Shown: positions 9,607 through 19,255 of the stretch, piece after piece
Numbering within the stretch: position 1 is the first letter of the stretch
How the letters are laid out: the number at the start of each line of letters is the position of its first letter
Assembly: GCF_003344045.1 (NCBI RefSeq)
Contig: NZ_QFWX01000001.1
Coordinates: 620,001-684,000, forward strand
Source: Marinobacter vulgaris
GTDB taxonomy: Bacteria > Pseudomonadota > Gammaproteobacteria > Pseudomonadales > Oleiphilaceae
Direction of reading: 5' to 3'
DNA: 64,000 nt
Made by a program: the position numbers and the translations under genes
Notes under the pieces: generated by a model
What the model was told of the DNA's origin: nothing
What the model saw: only the letters and a program-made list of their open reading frames with translations
Database searches by the model: none

Positions 9607-10341
9607 TCAACGTCCGATGTCTCCCCACAACCACTGGCAAAGGGCCATCGCCGCGATCGGCGCGGTTTCGGTTCTGAGGATGCGGGGGCCGAGGGCGACG
9701 GGGAGGAAACCGGCGGTTTCGGCAGCGGTGATCTCATCCGGGCTCAGGCCGCCCTCGGGGCCAATCATCAGGGCGACCCGGGCGGGCCTGGTCAGAGTGT
9801 CCAGGGAGTGTTCCGTGCGGTGGTGGAGGACCAGTCGCAGGTCGCAGTCGCTGGTGTGCACGAACCAGTCCGCCAGTGGCATTACCGGCAATATTTCAGG
9901 TACCCGGGCGCGGCCGCATTGCTCGGCGGCGCTGACGGCTACGGATTGCCAGTGGCGCAGACGTTTGTCTTCGCGGTCGCCCTTGAGTTTCACGTCGCAG
10001 CGTTCGGTGGTGAGGGGCACAATGCGGGTGACGCCCATTTCCACCGCTTTCTGAACGGCATAGTCCATGCGGTCTCCCTTGGACAGGGTCTGGCCAAGGA
10101 CGATCTCCAGAGGGGATTCAGTGACGTTGATCACCGGCCTGCCAACCTGGACCTCCAACCGCTTTTTGCCGGCATCGGTGATGGTGGCGGGGTAGTCGTT
10201 GCCGTCGCCGTTGAACAGCAGCAGTTCCTGCCCGGGCTGCATGCGCAGCACTCGGCCAACATGGTGTGCCGCGTTGTCGTCCAGTTCCGCACTGGCACCC
10301 TCGTCAAGAGGTGAGTCGGTGTAAATGCGAGGGATACGCAT
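9607..10341 (-). CDS. rsmE: 16S rRNA (uracil(1498)-N(3))-methyltransferase
   Basis: A 244-residue SPOUT-class methyltransferase. The N-terminal PUA-like part starts MRIPRIYTDSPL and reads HHVGRVLRMQPGQ; the C-terminal knotted domain carries MIGPEGGLSPDEI and LGPRILRTETAP, the SAM-binding motifs of RsmE. It methylates U1498 of 16S rRNA. Length matches E. coli RsmE (243). It lies 10 bases downstream of bioA on the same strand, an arrangement found in other gammaproteobacteria, so it is probably co-transcribed with bioA. Confidence 0.96.
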   Translation of the reverse strand: MRIPRIYTDSPLDEGASAELDDNAAHHVGRVLRMQPGQELLLFNGDGNDYPATITDAGKKRLEVQVGRPVINVTESPLEIVLGQTLSKGDRMDYAVQKAVEMGVTRIVPLTTERCDVKLKGDREDKRLRHWQSVAVSAAEQCGRARVPEILPVMPLADWFVHTSDCDLRLVLHHRTEHSLDTLTRPARVALMIGPEGGLSPDEITAAETAGFLPVALGPRILRTETAPIAAMALCQWLWGDIGR

Positions 10342-10351
10342 GGTGTCTGCT

Positions 10352-11704
10352 TCAGTCCCGTACTGCGAGTTCGATGCCTTCGGTGGCGACCTGTGCCAGA
10401 TGGCGGATCTGTTCTTCGGTGATCACGTAGGGTGGCATAAAGTAGACGACGTTGCCCAGAGGCCGAAGCAGCGACTGGCGGGTGAGGGCGTGCTGGTACA
10501 CCCGGATACCACGACGCTCCTGCCAGGGAAAAGGCTCCTTGGTGGCCTTGTTCCTCACCATTTCCACCGCCAGGGTCATGCCGTGCTGACGGATGTCGCC
10601 AACATTGGGATGGTCAGCCAGGTGGGCGACGGAGTCAGCCATGCAGGCGCTCAGGCGCCTGTTGTTCTCGAGAACGTTGTCGTCGCGGAAAATGTCCAGG
10701 GTTGCCAGGGCGACGGCGCAGCCAATCGGGTTGCCGGTGTAGCTGTGGCTGTGCAGGAACGCCTTCAGGGTCTGGTAGTCGTCGTAGAAGGCGTTATAGA
10801 CGTCATCGGTGGTTAGCACCACGGACAGCGGCAGATAGCCGGCCGTCAGGCCCTTGGACAGGCACATGAAGTCCGGGGTGATGCCGGACTGTTCACACGC
10901 AAACAGAGTGCCGGTACGGCCAAAGCCCACGGCGATTTCGTCGGCGATCAGGTGCACGCCATAGCGGTTGCAGGCTTCACGCAGTCTGGTGTGATAGATG
11001 GGATGGTGCATCCGCATCCCTCCTGCGCACTGGATCAGAGGCTCGACCACCACGGCGCAGATCTCGTCGTGCTTTTCTGCCAGCAGCGCTTCCATGGCCT
11101 CGAACTGACGCAGGGCGTAACCCTCGTCGCTTTCCCCTGGCTCTTTATTGAACGCGTCGGGAGAGGGCGCTGTCAGCACTTCCATCAATAACGGCTGATA
11201 GGTGTCTTTGTAGAGAGCAACATCACCCAGGGCCAGGGCTCCCAGGGTTTCTCCGTGATAGCTGTTGCTCAGGTTCACGAAGTTTTTCTTGCCCGGCTTG
11301 CCGTGATTCTTCCAGTAATGGAAGCTCATCTTGAGTGCCGCCTCGATGGCCGAAGAACCATTGTCTGCATAAAAGCACTTGTTAAGACCTTCCGGGGTCA
11401 CTTCGATAAGGCGCTCGGACAGGTTAACCACTGGCTCGTGGGTAAACCCCGCCAGGATCACGTGTTCCAGCTGGCCGATCTGTTCCTGAATCGCGTGGTT
11501 GATTCGCGGATTGGCATGGCCGAACAGGTTGACCCACCAGGAACTCACCGCATCAATGAACCGGTTGCCCTCAAAATCCTCCAGCCAGACGCCTTCACCC
11601 CGCTTGATCGGGACCAGCGGTACGGCTCCTTCATGGTCTTTCATCTGGGTACAGGGATGCCATACGGATTTGAGGCCGCGGGCGACGAGGTCAGCGTTGC
11701 GCAT
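10352..11704 (-). CDS. bioA: Adenosylmethionine-8-amino-7-oxononanoate aminotransferase
   Basis: A 450-residue class III PLP-dependent aminotransferase of biotin synthesis, converting KAPA to DAPA with SAM as amino donor. Family marks include VWHPCTQMKDHE near the N-terminus, FYADNGSSAIEAALKMS, LIADEIAVGFGRTG and the PLP-lysine region CLSKGLTAGYLPLS. No other bio gene lies next to it. A BirA-like operator lies 40-71 bases upstream of the ATG at 11704, which fits biotin repression. rsmE follows closely, so biotin status may also affect its transcription. Confidence 0.96.
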   Translation of the reverse strand: MRNADLVARGLKSVWHPCTQMKDHEGAVPLVPIKRGEGVWLEDFEGNRFIDAVSSWWVNLFGHANPRINHAIQEQIGQLEHVILAGFTHEPVVNLSERLIEVTPEGLNKCFYADNGSSAIEAALKMSFHYWKNHGKPGKKNFVNLSNSYHGETLGALALGDVALYKDTYQPLLMEVLTAPSPDAFNKEPGESDEGYALRQFEAMEALLAEKHDEICAVVVEPLIQCAGGMRMHHPIYHTRLREACNRYGVHLIADEIAVGFGRTGTLFACEQSGITPDFMCLSKGLTAGYLPLSVVLTTDDVYNAFYDDYQTLKAFLHSHSYTGNPIGCAVALATLDIFRDDNVLENNRRLSACMADSVAHLADHPNVGDIRQHGMTLAVEMVRNKATKEPFPWQERRGIRVYQHALTRQSLLRPLGNVVYFMPPYVITEEQIRHLAQVATEGIELAVRD

Positions 11705-11743
11705 GATAAATCTCCGTGGGACGGTCAGGTTCTGGATTCTCGG

Positions 11744-11775
11744 CGGTTAACCTGTGCGGATATTACAGTTAACAA
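11744..11775 (-). promoter_or_regulatory. BirA-like operator upstream of bioA
   Basis: On the minus strand the site reads TTGTTAACT, 14 bases, GGTTAACCG. This closely matches the proteobacterial BirA palindrome (TTGT-AACC, about 14-15 bases, GGTT-ACAA). It lies 40-71 bases upstream of bioA, where it would overlap the promoter. The match and position are seen in the sequence; BirA binding is inferred. Confidence 0.65.
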
Positions 11776-11803
11776 CGCCTGCTGACCACTGCCGCCTGGC
11801 AGC

Positions 11804-11831
11804 CACCCCGCGTTTACAGGAAGGCGGGGTG
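11804..11831. terminator. Hairpin after the amino acid ABC operon
   Basis: CACCCCGC (11804-11811) pairs with GCGGGGTG (11824-11831) across a 12-base loop, just after the stop of the ATP-binding gene on the minus strand. There is no T-run, so it is a weak terminator candidate. Confidence 0.35.
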
Positions 11832-11853
11832 ACTGTTTCAGGCTGGCTCCTGC

Positions 11854-12600
11854 TCAGTGCGCCAGCACCCGGCTAAGAAATGCCTGGGTACGTTCATTCT
11901 GCGGGTTGTCAAAGACATCCGCCGGCTTGCCTTCCTCGACAATTTTGCCTTCGTGAATGTAGATCACGCGGTCGGCCACTTCCCGGGCGAAGCCCATCTC
12001 GTGGGTTACCACCATCATGGTCATGCCCTCTTTCGCCAGTTCCCGCATTACATCCAGTACTTCGCCGATCATCTCCGGGTCCAGTGCCGAGGTGGGTTCG
12101 TCGAACAGCATCAGCTTTGGCTCCATGGCCAGGGCGCGGGCAATGGCTACCCGTTGCTGCTGGCCTCCGGACAGGTGGGAGGGGTACTTGTCCGCCTGGC
12201 TGGCAATGCCCACGCGGTTCAGTAACCGCTCCGCCGTGGCATTGGCGATGGGCTCGGGTGCTTCCTTAACCTTCCTGGGTGCCAGCATGATGTTTTTCTT
12301 CACCGTCAGGTGGGGGAAGAGATTGAACTGCTGGAACACCATGCCCACTTCCTTGCGGATTTCGGTCAGGGCTTTCTGGTTACCGCCTTTCGGGGCAAGT
12401 TCGTTACCGTCCACTATCAATTTGCCGGACTCGAATTCTTCCAGGCCGTTGACGCAACGTATAAGAGTCGACTTGCCGGAACCACTGGCGCCGATGATTA
12501 CCACCACTTCGCCGGCTTCAACGGTCAGGTCAATTTCCTTGAGGACATGCAAGGTACCGAAGTACTTGTTCATGCCCTGCATTTGCACGATCTGTGTCAT
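11854..12600 (-). CDS. Polar amino acid ABC transporter ATP-binding protein (GlnQ/HisP type)
   Basis: A 248-residue ABC ATPase for polar amino acid uptake. Walker [10 protein letters not shown] (about 37-45), the Q-loop [12 protein letters not shown], signature [15 protein letters not shown] and Walker [15 protein letters not shown] are all intact. It forms an operon with the permease (13 bases upstream) and the periplasmic binding protein. Relatives transport glutamine, glutamate, arginine or similar amino acids; the substrate cannot be fixed from sequence. Confidence 0.95.
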   Translation of the reverse strand: MTQIVQMQGMNKYFGTLHVLKEIDLTVEAGEVVVIIGASGSGKSTLIRCVNGLEEFESGKLIVDGNELAPKGGNQKALTEIRKEVGMVFQQFNLFPHLTVKKNIMLAPRKVKEAPEPIANATAERLLNRVGIASQADKYPSHLSGGQQQRVAIARALAMEPKLMLFDEPTSALDPEMIGEVLDVMRELAKEGMTMMVVTHEMGFAREVADRVIYIHEGKIVEEGKPADVFDNPQNERTQAFLSRVLAH

Positions 12601-12613
12601 GGGTACCTATCCT

Positions 12614-13285
12614 TCAGACGGAAGCCAGCCCGCGCCGCTCTATGTAGCGAAGCACGAGTGAGAGGGAGAGGGTGATCGCGAGATACATCAGAGCCACCAC
12701 AAAGTAGACCTCGAAGGCGGTAAAGGTATTGGCGATATACACCTGGCCCTGACGGACCAGCTCGCCCACGCCGATGACCGAGAATAGTGAGGTGTCCTTG
12801 ATACTCACGATCGCCTGGTTGCCCAAAGGCGGGATCATGCGGCGGAAAGCCTGGGGCCAGATGATCGACCAGAAGGTCTGGGATCGCGACAACCCGAGGG
12901 ACAGGCCCGCTTCGGTCTGGCCCTTGTCGATGGACTGCACGCCGCCCCGGACCACTTCCGAGATGTAGGCGCCGGAGTTCAGGGCAATGGCTGCGATACC
13001 GGCAGTCAGCGGGTCAATGGGGCCGCCGATCAAGTCCGGCAAGCCGTAGAAGATGAACAGCACCTGTACGAGAATAGGGGTGCCGCGGAAAATTTCGATG
13101 TACGCCGTGGCAGGCCAGCGAAAGAACCATTTTTTGTTGATGCTCAGCAAACCGAAAAAGATACCGAGGACAAAGCCAATGGCAAGGCCGCCGAAGGAAA
13201 TCAATAGGGTATAGGGAACGCCTTTAAGCAGGAAGGGAATCGAGTCAATCGCTGCCTGCCAGTCAAACTGAAACTGGAATTCCAC
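12614..13285 (-). CDS. Polar amino acid ABC transporter permease (HisM/GlnP type)
   Basis: A 223-residue inner-membrane permease with the polar amino acid permease signature. About five membrane segments are present (for example GVPYTLLISFGGLAIGFVLG near residue 20). The cytoplasmic EAA loop reads QTEAGLSLGLSRSQTFWSII around residues 140-160. Only one permease is present, so it probably acts as a homodimer. It lies between the binding protein and ATPase genes; a GC-rich hairpin separates it from the binding-protein gene upstream. Confidence 0.94.
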   Translation of the reverse strand: MEFQFQFDWQAAIDSIPFLLKGVPYTLLISFGGLAIGFVLGIFFGLLSINKKWFFRWPATAYIEIFRGTPILVQVLFIFYGLPDLIGGPIDPLTAGIAAIALNSGAYISEVVRGGVQSIDKGQTEAGLSLGLSRSQTFWSIIWPQAFRRMIPPLGNQAIVSIKDTSLFSVIGVGELVRQGQVYIANTFTAFEVYFVVALMYLAITLSLSLVLRYIERRGLASV

Positions 13286-13315
13286 AGTGGGAGTCTCCGT
13301 TGAGTGGGGAGTTGC

Positions 13316-13342
13316 CAGCCGGGGCGTTGTCGGCCCCGGCTG
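13316..13342 (-). terminator. Attenuating hairpin between binding-protein and permease genes
   Basis: Perfect 10-base stem CAGCCGGGGC / GCCCCGGCTG with a 7-base loop, just after the stop of the binding-protein gene and before the permease. Such hairpins commonly let the binding protein be made in excess by partial termination or 3'-end protection. The structure is seen; the role is inferred. Confidence 0.6.
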
Positions 13343-13354
13343 TGGTTCTCAGTT

Positions 13355-14113
13355 TTACTGGTCTTCCGGCATGGGGCCGAACCACTTCTCGTAGATTTCC
13401 TTGTAGGTGCCGTCTTCCTTGATCTCAGCCAGGGCTTCATTGACGTCATCGACCCACTCGCTGCCGTCTTTCAGGGCGATGCCATATTGCTGGCCTTCGT
13501 ATAGCTTGCCAACAGTTTTCACCTTGCCTTCGCCTTTGGTCTTGGCGAAGTAGCCGACATTCGGCGCATCGTAGAAGACTGCATCAACAGCGCCTGACAT
13601 AAGGGACATGTACATGTCTGAGCTGCCCGGATAGGGAGTTACGCCGTCGTTGTCGTCCAGATTTTTTGTCAGGAAGTCGTAACTGGTGCTTCCGATTTTG
13701 GTGCCGATTTTCTTGCCTTCAAGATCGGAGATCTCTTCCACATCATCGTTGCTCTGGCGTACCAGAATACGCAGGCCAGAGTCGTAGTACGGGTCAGAGA
13801 AGTCAACGATTTCCTCCCGCTCTTCGGTGATGGTGATGCCGGCGATGGCGATGTCCACATTGCCGGTCTGAAGGGCCGGTATAATGCCGTTAAAGTCCAT
13901 GGTGTTCAGGTCAATCTCAAAGCCGGCACGGTCCGCCACTTCACGAATGATTTCCATGTCGAAGCCGATCATTTCACCCGTTTCCTGGTCCATCATTTCA
14001 AAAGGCACGAAGCTGGGGTCGGTAACAACACGCAGAGTCTCTGCGCTGGCGGTTCCCGCTGCCACGGTGAATGCCAGGGTTGCGCCAACCGTTTTAAGCC
14101 ATTTTGTGCTCAT
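13355..14113 (-). CDS. Polar amino acid ABC transporter substrate-binding protein
   Basis: A 252-residue periplasmic solute-binding protein, family 3. An N-terminal signal peptide (MSTKWLKTVGATLAFTVAAG, cleavage after ASA) precedes LRVVTDPSFVPFEM and the family region IGFDMEIIREVADRAGFEIDL; NVDIAIAGITITEEREEIVDFS and LRILVRQS also fit. The ATG at 14113 is chosen because AAGGAG lies just upstream and the signal peptide begins there; the frame continues open to 14182 without a signal. First gene of the transporter operon. Confidence 0.95.
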   Translation of the reverse strand: MSTKWLKTVGATLAFTVAAGTASAETLRVVTDPSFVPFEMMDQETGEMIGFDMEIIREVADRAGFEIDLNTMDFNGIIPALQTGNVDIAIAGITITEEREEIVDFSDPYYDSGLRILVRQSNDDVEEISDLEGKKIGTKIGSTSYDFLTKNLDDNDGVTPYPGSSDMYMSLMSGAVDAVFYDAPNVGYFAKTKGEGKVKTVGKLYEGQQYGIALKDGSEWVDDVNEALAEIKEDGTYKEIYEKWFGPMPEDQ

Positions 14114-14300
14114 ACAATCTCCTTTTTCTTCTGTGTTCGCCCTGGCATCCGGTGGGATGCTCCGGAAATCGAGGCTGATCAAGCCTGGTTTGCCCGGGGG
14201 CGGTTAATGGAACTGCAACCTCTACACTTTAGACCATTAACGGGAGAAATGCAGGAAATCAAATGGTTGGACGGGAGATGGGGGACGGGAGTAGTAGGGG

Positions 14301-14330
14301 TGTCGGATTACGCAAAGCGGTAATCCGACA
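14301..14330. terminator. Hairpin downstream of metF
   Basis: TGTCGGATTAC (14301-14311) pairs perfectly with GTAATCCGACA (14320-14330) around an 8-base loop. It lies between the metF stop (14345) and the divergent upstream region of the amino acid transporter. No strong T-run follows, so it is either a weak terminator or a transcript-end stem for metK-ahcY-metF. Confidence 0.5.
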
Positions 14331-14344
14331 GAATGGAAGATCCG

Positions 14345-15214
14345 TCAAAAAGCAATCTTCTCCCGCTCGCCAAGTCCCAGATTTTTCCAGATGCTGACAC
14401 TGGGCTCAGCCTGGTTCAGGGTATAGAAGTGCAATCCCGGGGCTCCGGCGGCGAGCAGTTTCTCGCACATGCCGGTGACCACTTCCTCGCCGAACTTGCG
14501 GATGCTGTCGCTGTCATCGCCGTAGGCTTCCAGCTGCTTGCGGATCCAGCGGGGGATTTCCGCGCCGCACATGTCGGAGAAACGGGTCAGGTTGGAGAAG
14601 TTGACGATGGGCATGATGCCCGGCACCACCGGAATGGTGACCCCCATCTTTTCCAGCCGGTCGATAAAATAGAAGTAGCTGTCTGCGTTGAAGAAGTACT
14701 GGGTAATGGCGCTGTTGGCGCCGGCTTCGACCTTGCGGGCGAAGTTCTTCAGGTCCTCTTCCGCGGTACGGGCCTGGGGATGGAACTCCGGATAGGCCGC
14801 CACTTCGATATTGAAGGTATCTCCGCTGTGTTTACGGATGAAAGTCACCAACTCATTGGCGTAGCGCAGCTCACCCGCTGCCCCCATGCCGGAGGGCATG
14901 TCGCCCCGGAGGGCGACGATACGGTTGATGCCATTGTCACGGTATACGTCCAGCAGTTCCGCAATGCTGTCGCGGGTGGCACCCACGCAGGACAGATGCG
15001 GAGCGGTGGACACGCCGCGCTTGTGCAGGTCCAGTACTGTCTGCACAGTTCGGTCCCGGGTGGAGCCGCCGGCGCCAAAGGTGACCGAGAAAAAATCCGG
15101 GTCAACCTCGGCCAGCGTGTTGCGAACGCCCTGCAGCTTCTCCCAGCCCATGTCAGTCTTGGGCGGGAAAAACTCGAAGCTGAAGCGGCGCTTGAACTGT
15201 TTCTGGGTTTCCAT
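14345..15214 (-). CDS. metF: Methylenetetrahydrofolate reductase
   Basis: A 289-residue FAD-dependent 5,10-methylenetetrahydrofolate reductase that makes 5-methyl-THF for methionine synthesis. Marks include FSFEFFPPKTDMGWEKL, VTFGAGGSTRDRT, NRIVALRGDMPSG and ITQYFFNADSYF. Length fits bacterial MetF (about 290). It is the last gene of metK-ahcY-metF, 12 bases after ahcY, so the SAM cycle and the folate branch are co-expressed. SahR is the likely regulator (operators at 17982 and 19062). Confidence 0.96.
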   Translation of the reverse strand: METQKQFKRRFSFEFFPPKTDMGWEKLQGVRNTLAEVDPDFFSVTFGAGGSTRDRTVQTVLDLHKRGVSTAPHLSCVGATRDSIAELLDVYRDNGINRIVALRGDMPSGMGAAGELRYANELVTFIRKHSGDTFNIEVAAYPEFHPQARTAEEDLKNFARKVEAGANSAITQYFFNADSYFYFIDRLEKMGVTIPVVPGIMPIVNFSNLTRFSDMCGAEIPRWIRKQLEAYGDDSDSIRKFGEEVVTGMCEKLLAAGAPGLHFYTLNQAEPSVSIWKNLGLGEREKIAF

Positions 15215-15226
15215 GCTGCTACCTGA

Positions 15227-16621
<1,395 letters not shown>

Positions 16622-16680
16622 GGTGTTCTCCTGTCATTAAAATTCTGGTGATCGCTGTCTTTGTACGACCAGTTTTGAAA

Positions 16681-17871
16681 TCAGATACCAGCGGCGTCCT
16701 TTAACAGGTCCGCGCGATCGGTCTTCTCCCATGGGAAGGAGGTAAATGTCTTGCCGCCCACGGTCATCTCAACCGGCTCGCGGCCGAAGTGGCCGTAAGC
16801 TGCCGTGGCACGGTACATCGGGTGCAGCAGGTCCAGCATGTTGGTGATGGCATAGGGGCGCAGGTCGAAATGCTCGCGGACCAGTTGGATGATCCTGTCG
16901 TCGCTGATCTTGCCGGTGCCGAAAGTGTTCAGGGAAATCGATGTCGGCTGCGCCACGCCGATGGCGTAGGACACCTGGATCTCGCACTTCTCGGCCAGGC
17001 CCGCGGCGACAATGTTCTTGGCGACATAACGGCCGGCGTAGGCTGCGGAGCGGTCCACCTTGGACGGGTCTTTGCCGGAGAAAGCGCCGCCACCGTGGCG
17101 GGCCATGCCGCCGTATGTGTCGACGATGATCTTGCGGCCGGTGAGGCCGCAGTCGCCTACGGGGCCGCCGATGACGAACTTGCCGGTCGGGTTGATGTGG
17201 AACTGGGTGTCCTTGTGCAGCAACTCTTCCGGCAGAGCGTTTTTGACGATCAGCTCCATCACCGCTTCTTTCAGGTCTGCCTGGGTAACGTCTTCGTCGT
17301 GCTGGGTAGACAGCACCACGGCGTCAATGCCGGTCACCTGTCCGTTTTCATAGCGGCAGGTTACCTGGCTTTTCGCATCGGGGCGCAGCCACGGCAGCAA
17401 ACCGCTCTTGCGGGCTTCGGCCTGGCGCTGGACAAGGCGGTGCGAAAAGGTGATCGGTGCCGGCATCAGCACGTCAGTTTCGTTGCTGGCGTAACCGAAC
17501 ATCAGGCCCTGGTCGCCGGCGCCCTGGTCTTCCGGTTTCTTGCGATCAACGCCCTGGGCGATGTCGACTGACTGCTTGCCGATGATGTTGATGATGCCGC
17601 AGGTGTCACCGTCATAGCCCACCCTGGAAGAGGTATAGCCAATGTCCTTGATTACGTCCCGTACCAGGTCTTCCAGGTCAACCCAGGCGCTGGTGGTGAT
17701 TTCACCGCCGACGATGGCGACACCGGTTTTTACCATGGTTTCACAGGCAACCCGCGCATGGGGGTCATCCACGAGAATGGCGTCGAGTACGGCATCAGAA
17801 ATCTGGTCTGCCAGTTTGTCAGGGTGGCCTTCAGAGACCGATTCGGAGGTAAAGACGCTGTAATCAGACAT
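16681..17871 (-). CDS. metK: S-adenosylmethionine synthetase
   Basis: A 396-residue methionine adenosyltransferase, cytoplasmic and normally tetrameric. The start [19 protein letters not shown] carries the ATP-binding GHPDK; later marks are DQGLMFGYA and [16 protein letters not shown]. The frame is open ten codons upstream to 17898, but family alignment and the N-terminus place the start at 17871. First gene of metK-ahcY-metF. A SahR-like palindrome lies 111-134 bases upstream. Confidence 0.97.
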   Translation of the reverse strand: MSDYSVFTSESVSEGHPDKLADQISDAVLDAILVDDPHARVACETMVKTGVAIVGGEITTSAWVDLEDLVRDVIKDIGYTSSRVGYDGDTCGIINIIGKQSVDIAQGVDRKKPEDQGAGDQGLMFGYASNETDVLMPAPITFSHRLVQRQAEARKSGLLPWLRPDAKSQVTCRYENGQVTGIDAVVLSTQHDEDVTQADLKEAVMELIVKNALPEELLHKDTQFHINPTGKFVIGGPVGDCGLTGRKIIVDTYGGMARHGGGAFSGKDPSKVDRSAAYAGRYVAKNIVAAGLAEKCEIQVSYAIGVAQPTSISLNTFGTGKISDDRIIQLVREHFDLRPYAITNMLDLLHPMYRATAAYGHFGREPVEMTVGGKTFTSFPWEKTDRADLLKDAAGI

Positions 17872-17981
17872 AGGTTTGCTCCTCTGTGAGCGTTGCAAAT
17901 TCGCGCCGGCAGTAGATCTTTGGGCCGGGCCGGCTGTGTTGATGTCAGTATCGTAAATCAGTTTTCAGAGCCTGCATAATT

Positions 17982-18005
17982 CTATATCAAAAAAAACTGA
18001 TGCAG
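17982..18005 (-). promoter_or_regulatory. Candidate SahR operator upstream of metK
   Basis: Reads CTATATCAA, six A bases, CTGATGCAG. The left half is identical to the perfect palindrome at 19062-19085; the right half is degenerate but keeps TGAT-CAG spacing. It lies in the metK leader, between metK and the end of sahR. Two independent occurrences beside a SAM-cycle operon and its putative regulator make a shared operator likely. Confidence 0.6.
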
Positions 18006-18020
18006 TTTTGATTTCTGCGT

Positions 18021-19022
18021 TCAGACAATGTCCGTGCTTTTCCAGAATTCTCTTACCTGCACCTGAAATCCGTTGCGCAGGCCTATAAACAGGGACTCGC
18101 CGGTCACCAGGCCCGCATCGGCAGCCCAGCTGGTTAACTCTTCCGGCTCGAAGCCCAGCCACAGGTCACCGCAGTTCTCTTTTGCCCAGTCCTGGTCGTG
18201 GCTGCACAGGTCGCTAATCATCAGGCAGCCACCGGTTTTCATCAGTGCCGAGGCATCCAGGAAGATGTCTGCGGGGCTGGGCACGTGGTGCAGCACCATG
18301 TTGGCCACTACCAGGTCGAAATCGTCGCCCCGGGCCAGCAGGTGGTCCGTGACGCCCTCGATCAGGTCGACGTTGTTCAGATGCTCGTTGATGCAGGTGC
18401 GTGTGGCCTTGGCCAGCATGTCGCGGGAATTGTCCAGCGCCACGACATGCTCACAGAGTTCCGAGAGCACGGGCAGGAATGCACCCTCTCCGGGGCCGAT
18501 TTCCAGGGCGGTTTTCCAGTCATGCCGGGTAGAGCGGTTGCGGATCAGGTTGGCGACGGGTCCGGCGTACAGGTCAAACGCGGCGATCAGCTCCTGCTGC
18601 TCGCGGAATTTCTCCGCGTAACGCGCAAAGAACGCCTGGGACTGGTCAGCACGCTGGTTGCGGATAGCCTCGATCTTTCCCCGCAGATGTTGCGGCAGGG
18701 GAATGCGATCCACGGTTTCAAACACCTGGCGGATCGTCTGGTCGGTGAGTTTGTCGCTTTCCAGATTCAGCGGGCGCCGGTAAAAAATGGCGTTTCCCTC
18801 GCGCTGGGGTTCCAGCAATCCCGCCTTGTGCATCACTTTAAGGTGGTGGCTCATGCCGGATTGGCGCATATCGAACAGCTGGCTCAGTTCCAGCACGCCG
18901 AAGGTGTCCCGGCGTAACACACGCAGAATTTCCAGGCGCAGCGGATCTCCGCTCGCTTTGAAGATCGGTGCCAGGGCGTCCACGGAGGACGCTTCATTTG
19001 CATGTGTGGTCAGGGATGTCAT
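18021..19022 (-). CDS. sahR: SahR-type regulator: ArsR winged helix fused to a SAM-dependent methyltransferase domain
   Basis: A 333-residue two-domain protein. Residues about 10-95 form an ArsR winged helix (PLRLEILRVLRRDTFGVLEL, recognition region MRQSGMSHHLKVMHKAGLLE). Residues about 130-333 form a class I methyltransferase fold with ALEIGPGEGAFLPVLSEL and VVANMVLHHVPSP. This fusion, next to metK-ahcY-metF, fits SahR, described in Proteobacteria as a repressor of SAM-cycle genes whose methyltransferase-like domain senses SAH. The start at 19022 removes 12 unlikely upstream codons. A perfect palindrome 40-63 bases upstream suggests autoregulation. Confidence 0.85.
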   Translation of the reverse strand: MTSLTTHANEASSVDALAPIFKASGDPLRLEILRVLRRDTFGVLELSQLFDMRQSGMSHHLKVMHKAGLLEPQREGNAIFYRRPLNLESDKLTDQTIRQVFETVDRIPLPQHLRGKIEAIRNQRADQSQAFFARYAEKFREQQELIAAFDLYAGPVANLIRNRSTRHDWKTALEIGPGEGAFLPVLSELCEHVVALDNSRDMLAKATRTCINEHLNNVDLIEGVTDHLLARGDDFDLVVANMVLHHVPSPADIFLDASALMKTGGCLMISDLCSHDQDWAKENCGDLWLGFEPEELTSWAADAGLVTGESLFIGLRNGFQVQVREFWKSTDIV

Positions 19023-19061
19023 GGGGCAAAGTCTAGGGATGTAGGGCCGGTCAATCAATAT

Positions 19062-19085
19062 CTATATCAAAATAAATTGATATAG
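19062..19085. promoter_or_regulatory. Candidate SahR operator upstream of sahR
   Basis: Perfect inverted repeat CTATATCAA, six bases (AATAAA), TTGATATAG. It lies 40-63 bases upstream of the sahR start and about 170 bases upstream of tkt. The half site recurs at 17982 upstream of metK. The palindrome is seen directly; SahR binding is inferred from context. Confidence 0.7.
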
Positions 19086-19255
19086 TGTTGGATCTGTTTG
19101 AAATATTGGCCAAATTTCCAGTGAAGAAAATCCGCCAACGGCATGGGGTGTGAAAAGAGCGACGCCGATTTGCCCCGGTGGTCACTAATCGGCGAAAATA
19201 CGCGCCTTCTTTTTATCAGTTCATCTTCTGCCGACCAAAACTGGAGAAAACGTCA

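Noticed and set aside
9582..9737. 52-residue N-terminal extension of the DUF445 protein
   Set aside because: It overlaps the rsmE 3' end, is low-complexity, and family members start at the ATG at 9581.
16622..16680. SAH riboswitch before ahcY
   Set aside because: The 59-base gap shows no conserved SAH-riboswitch core or pseudoknot pattern; SahR operators explain control better.
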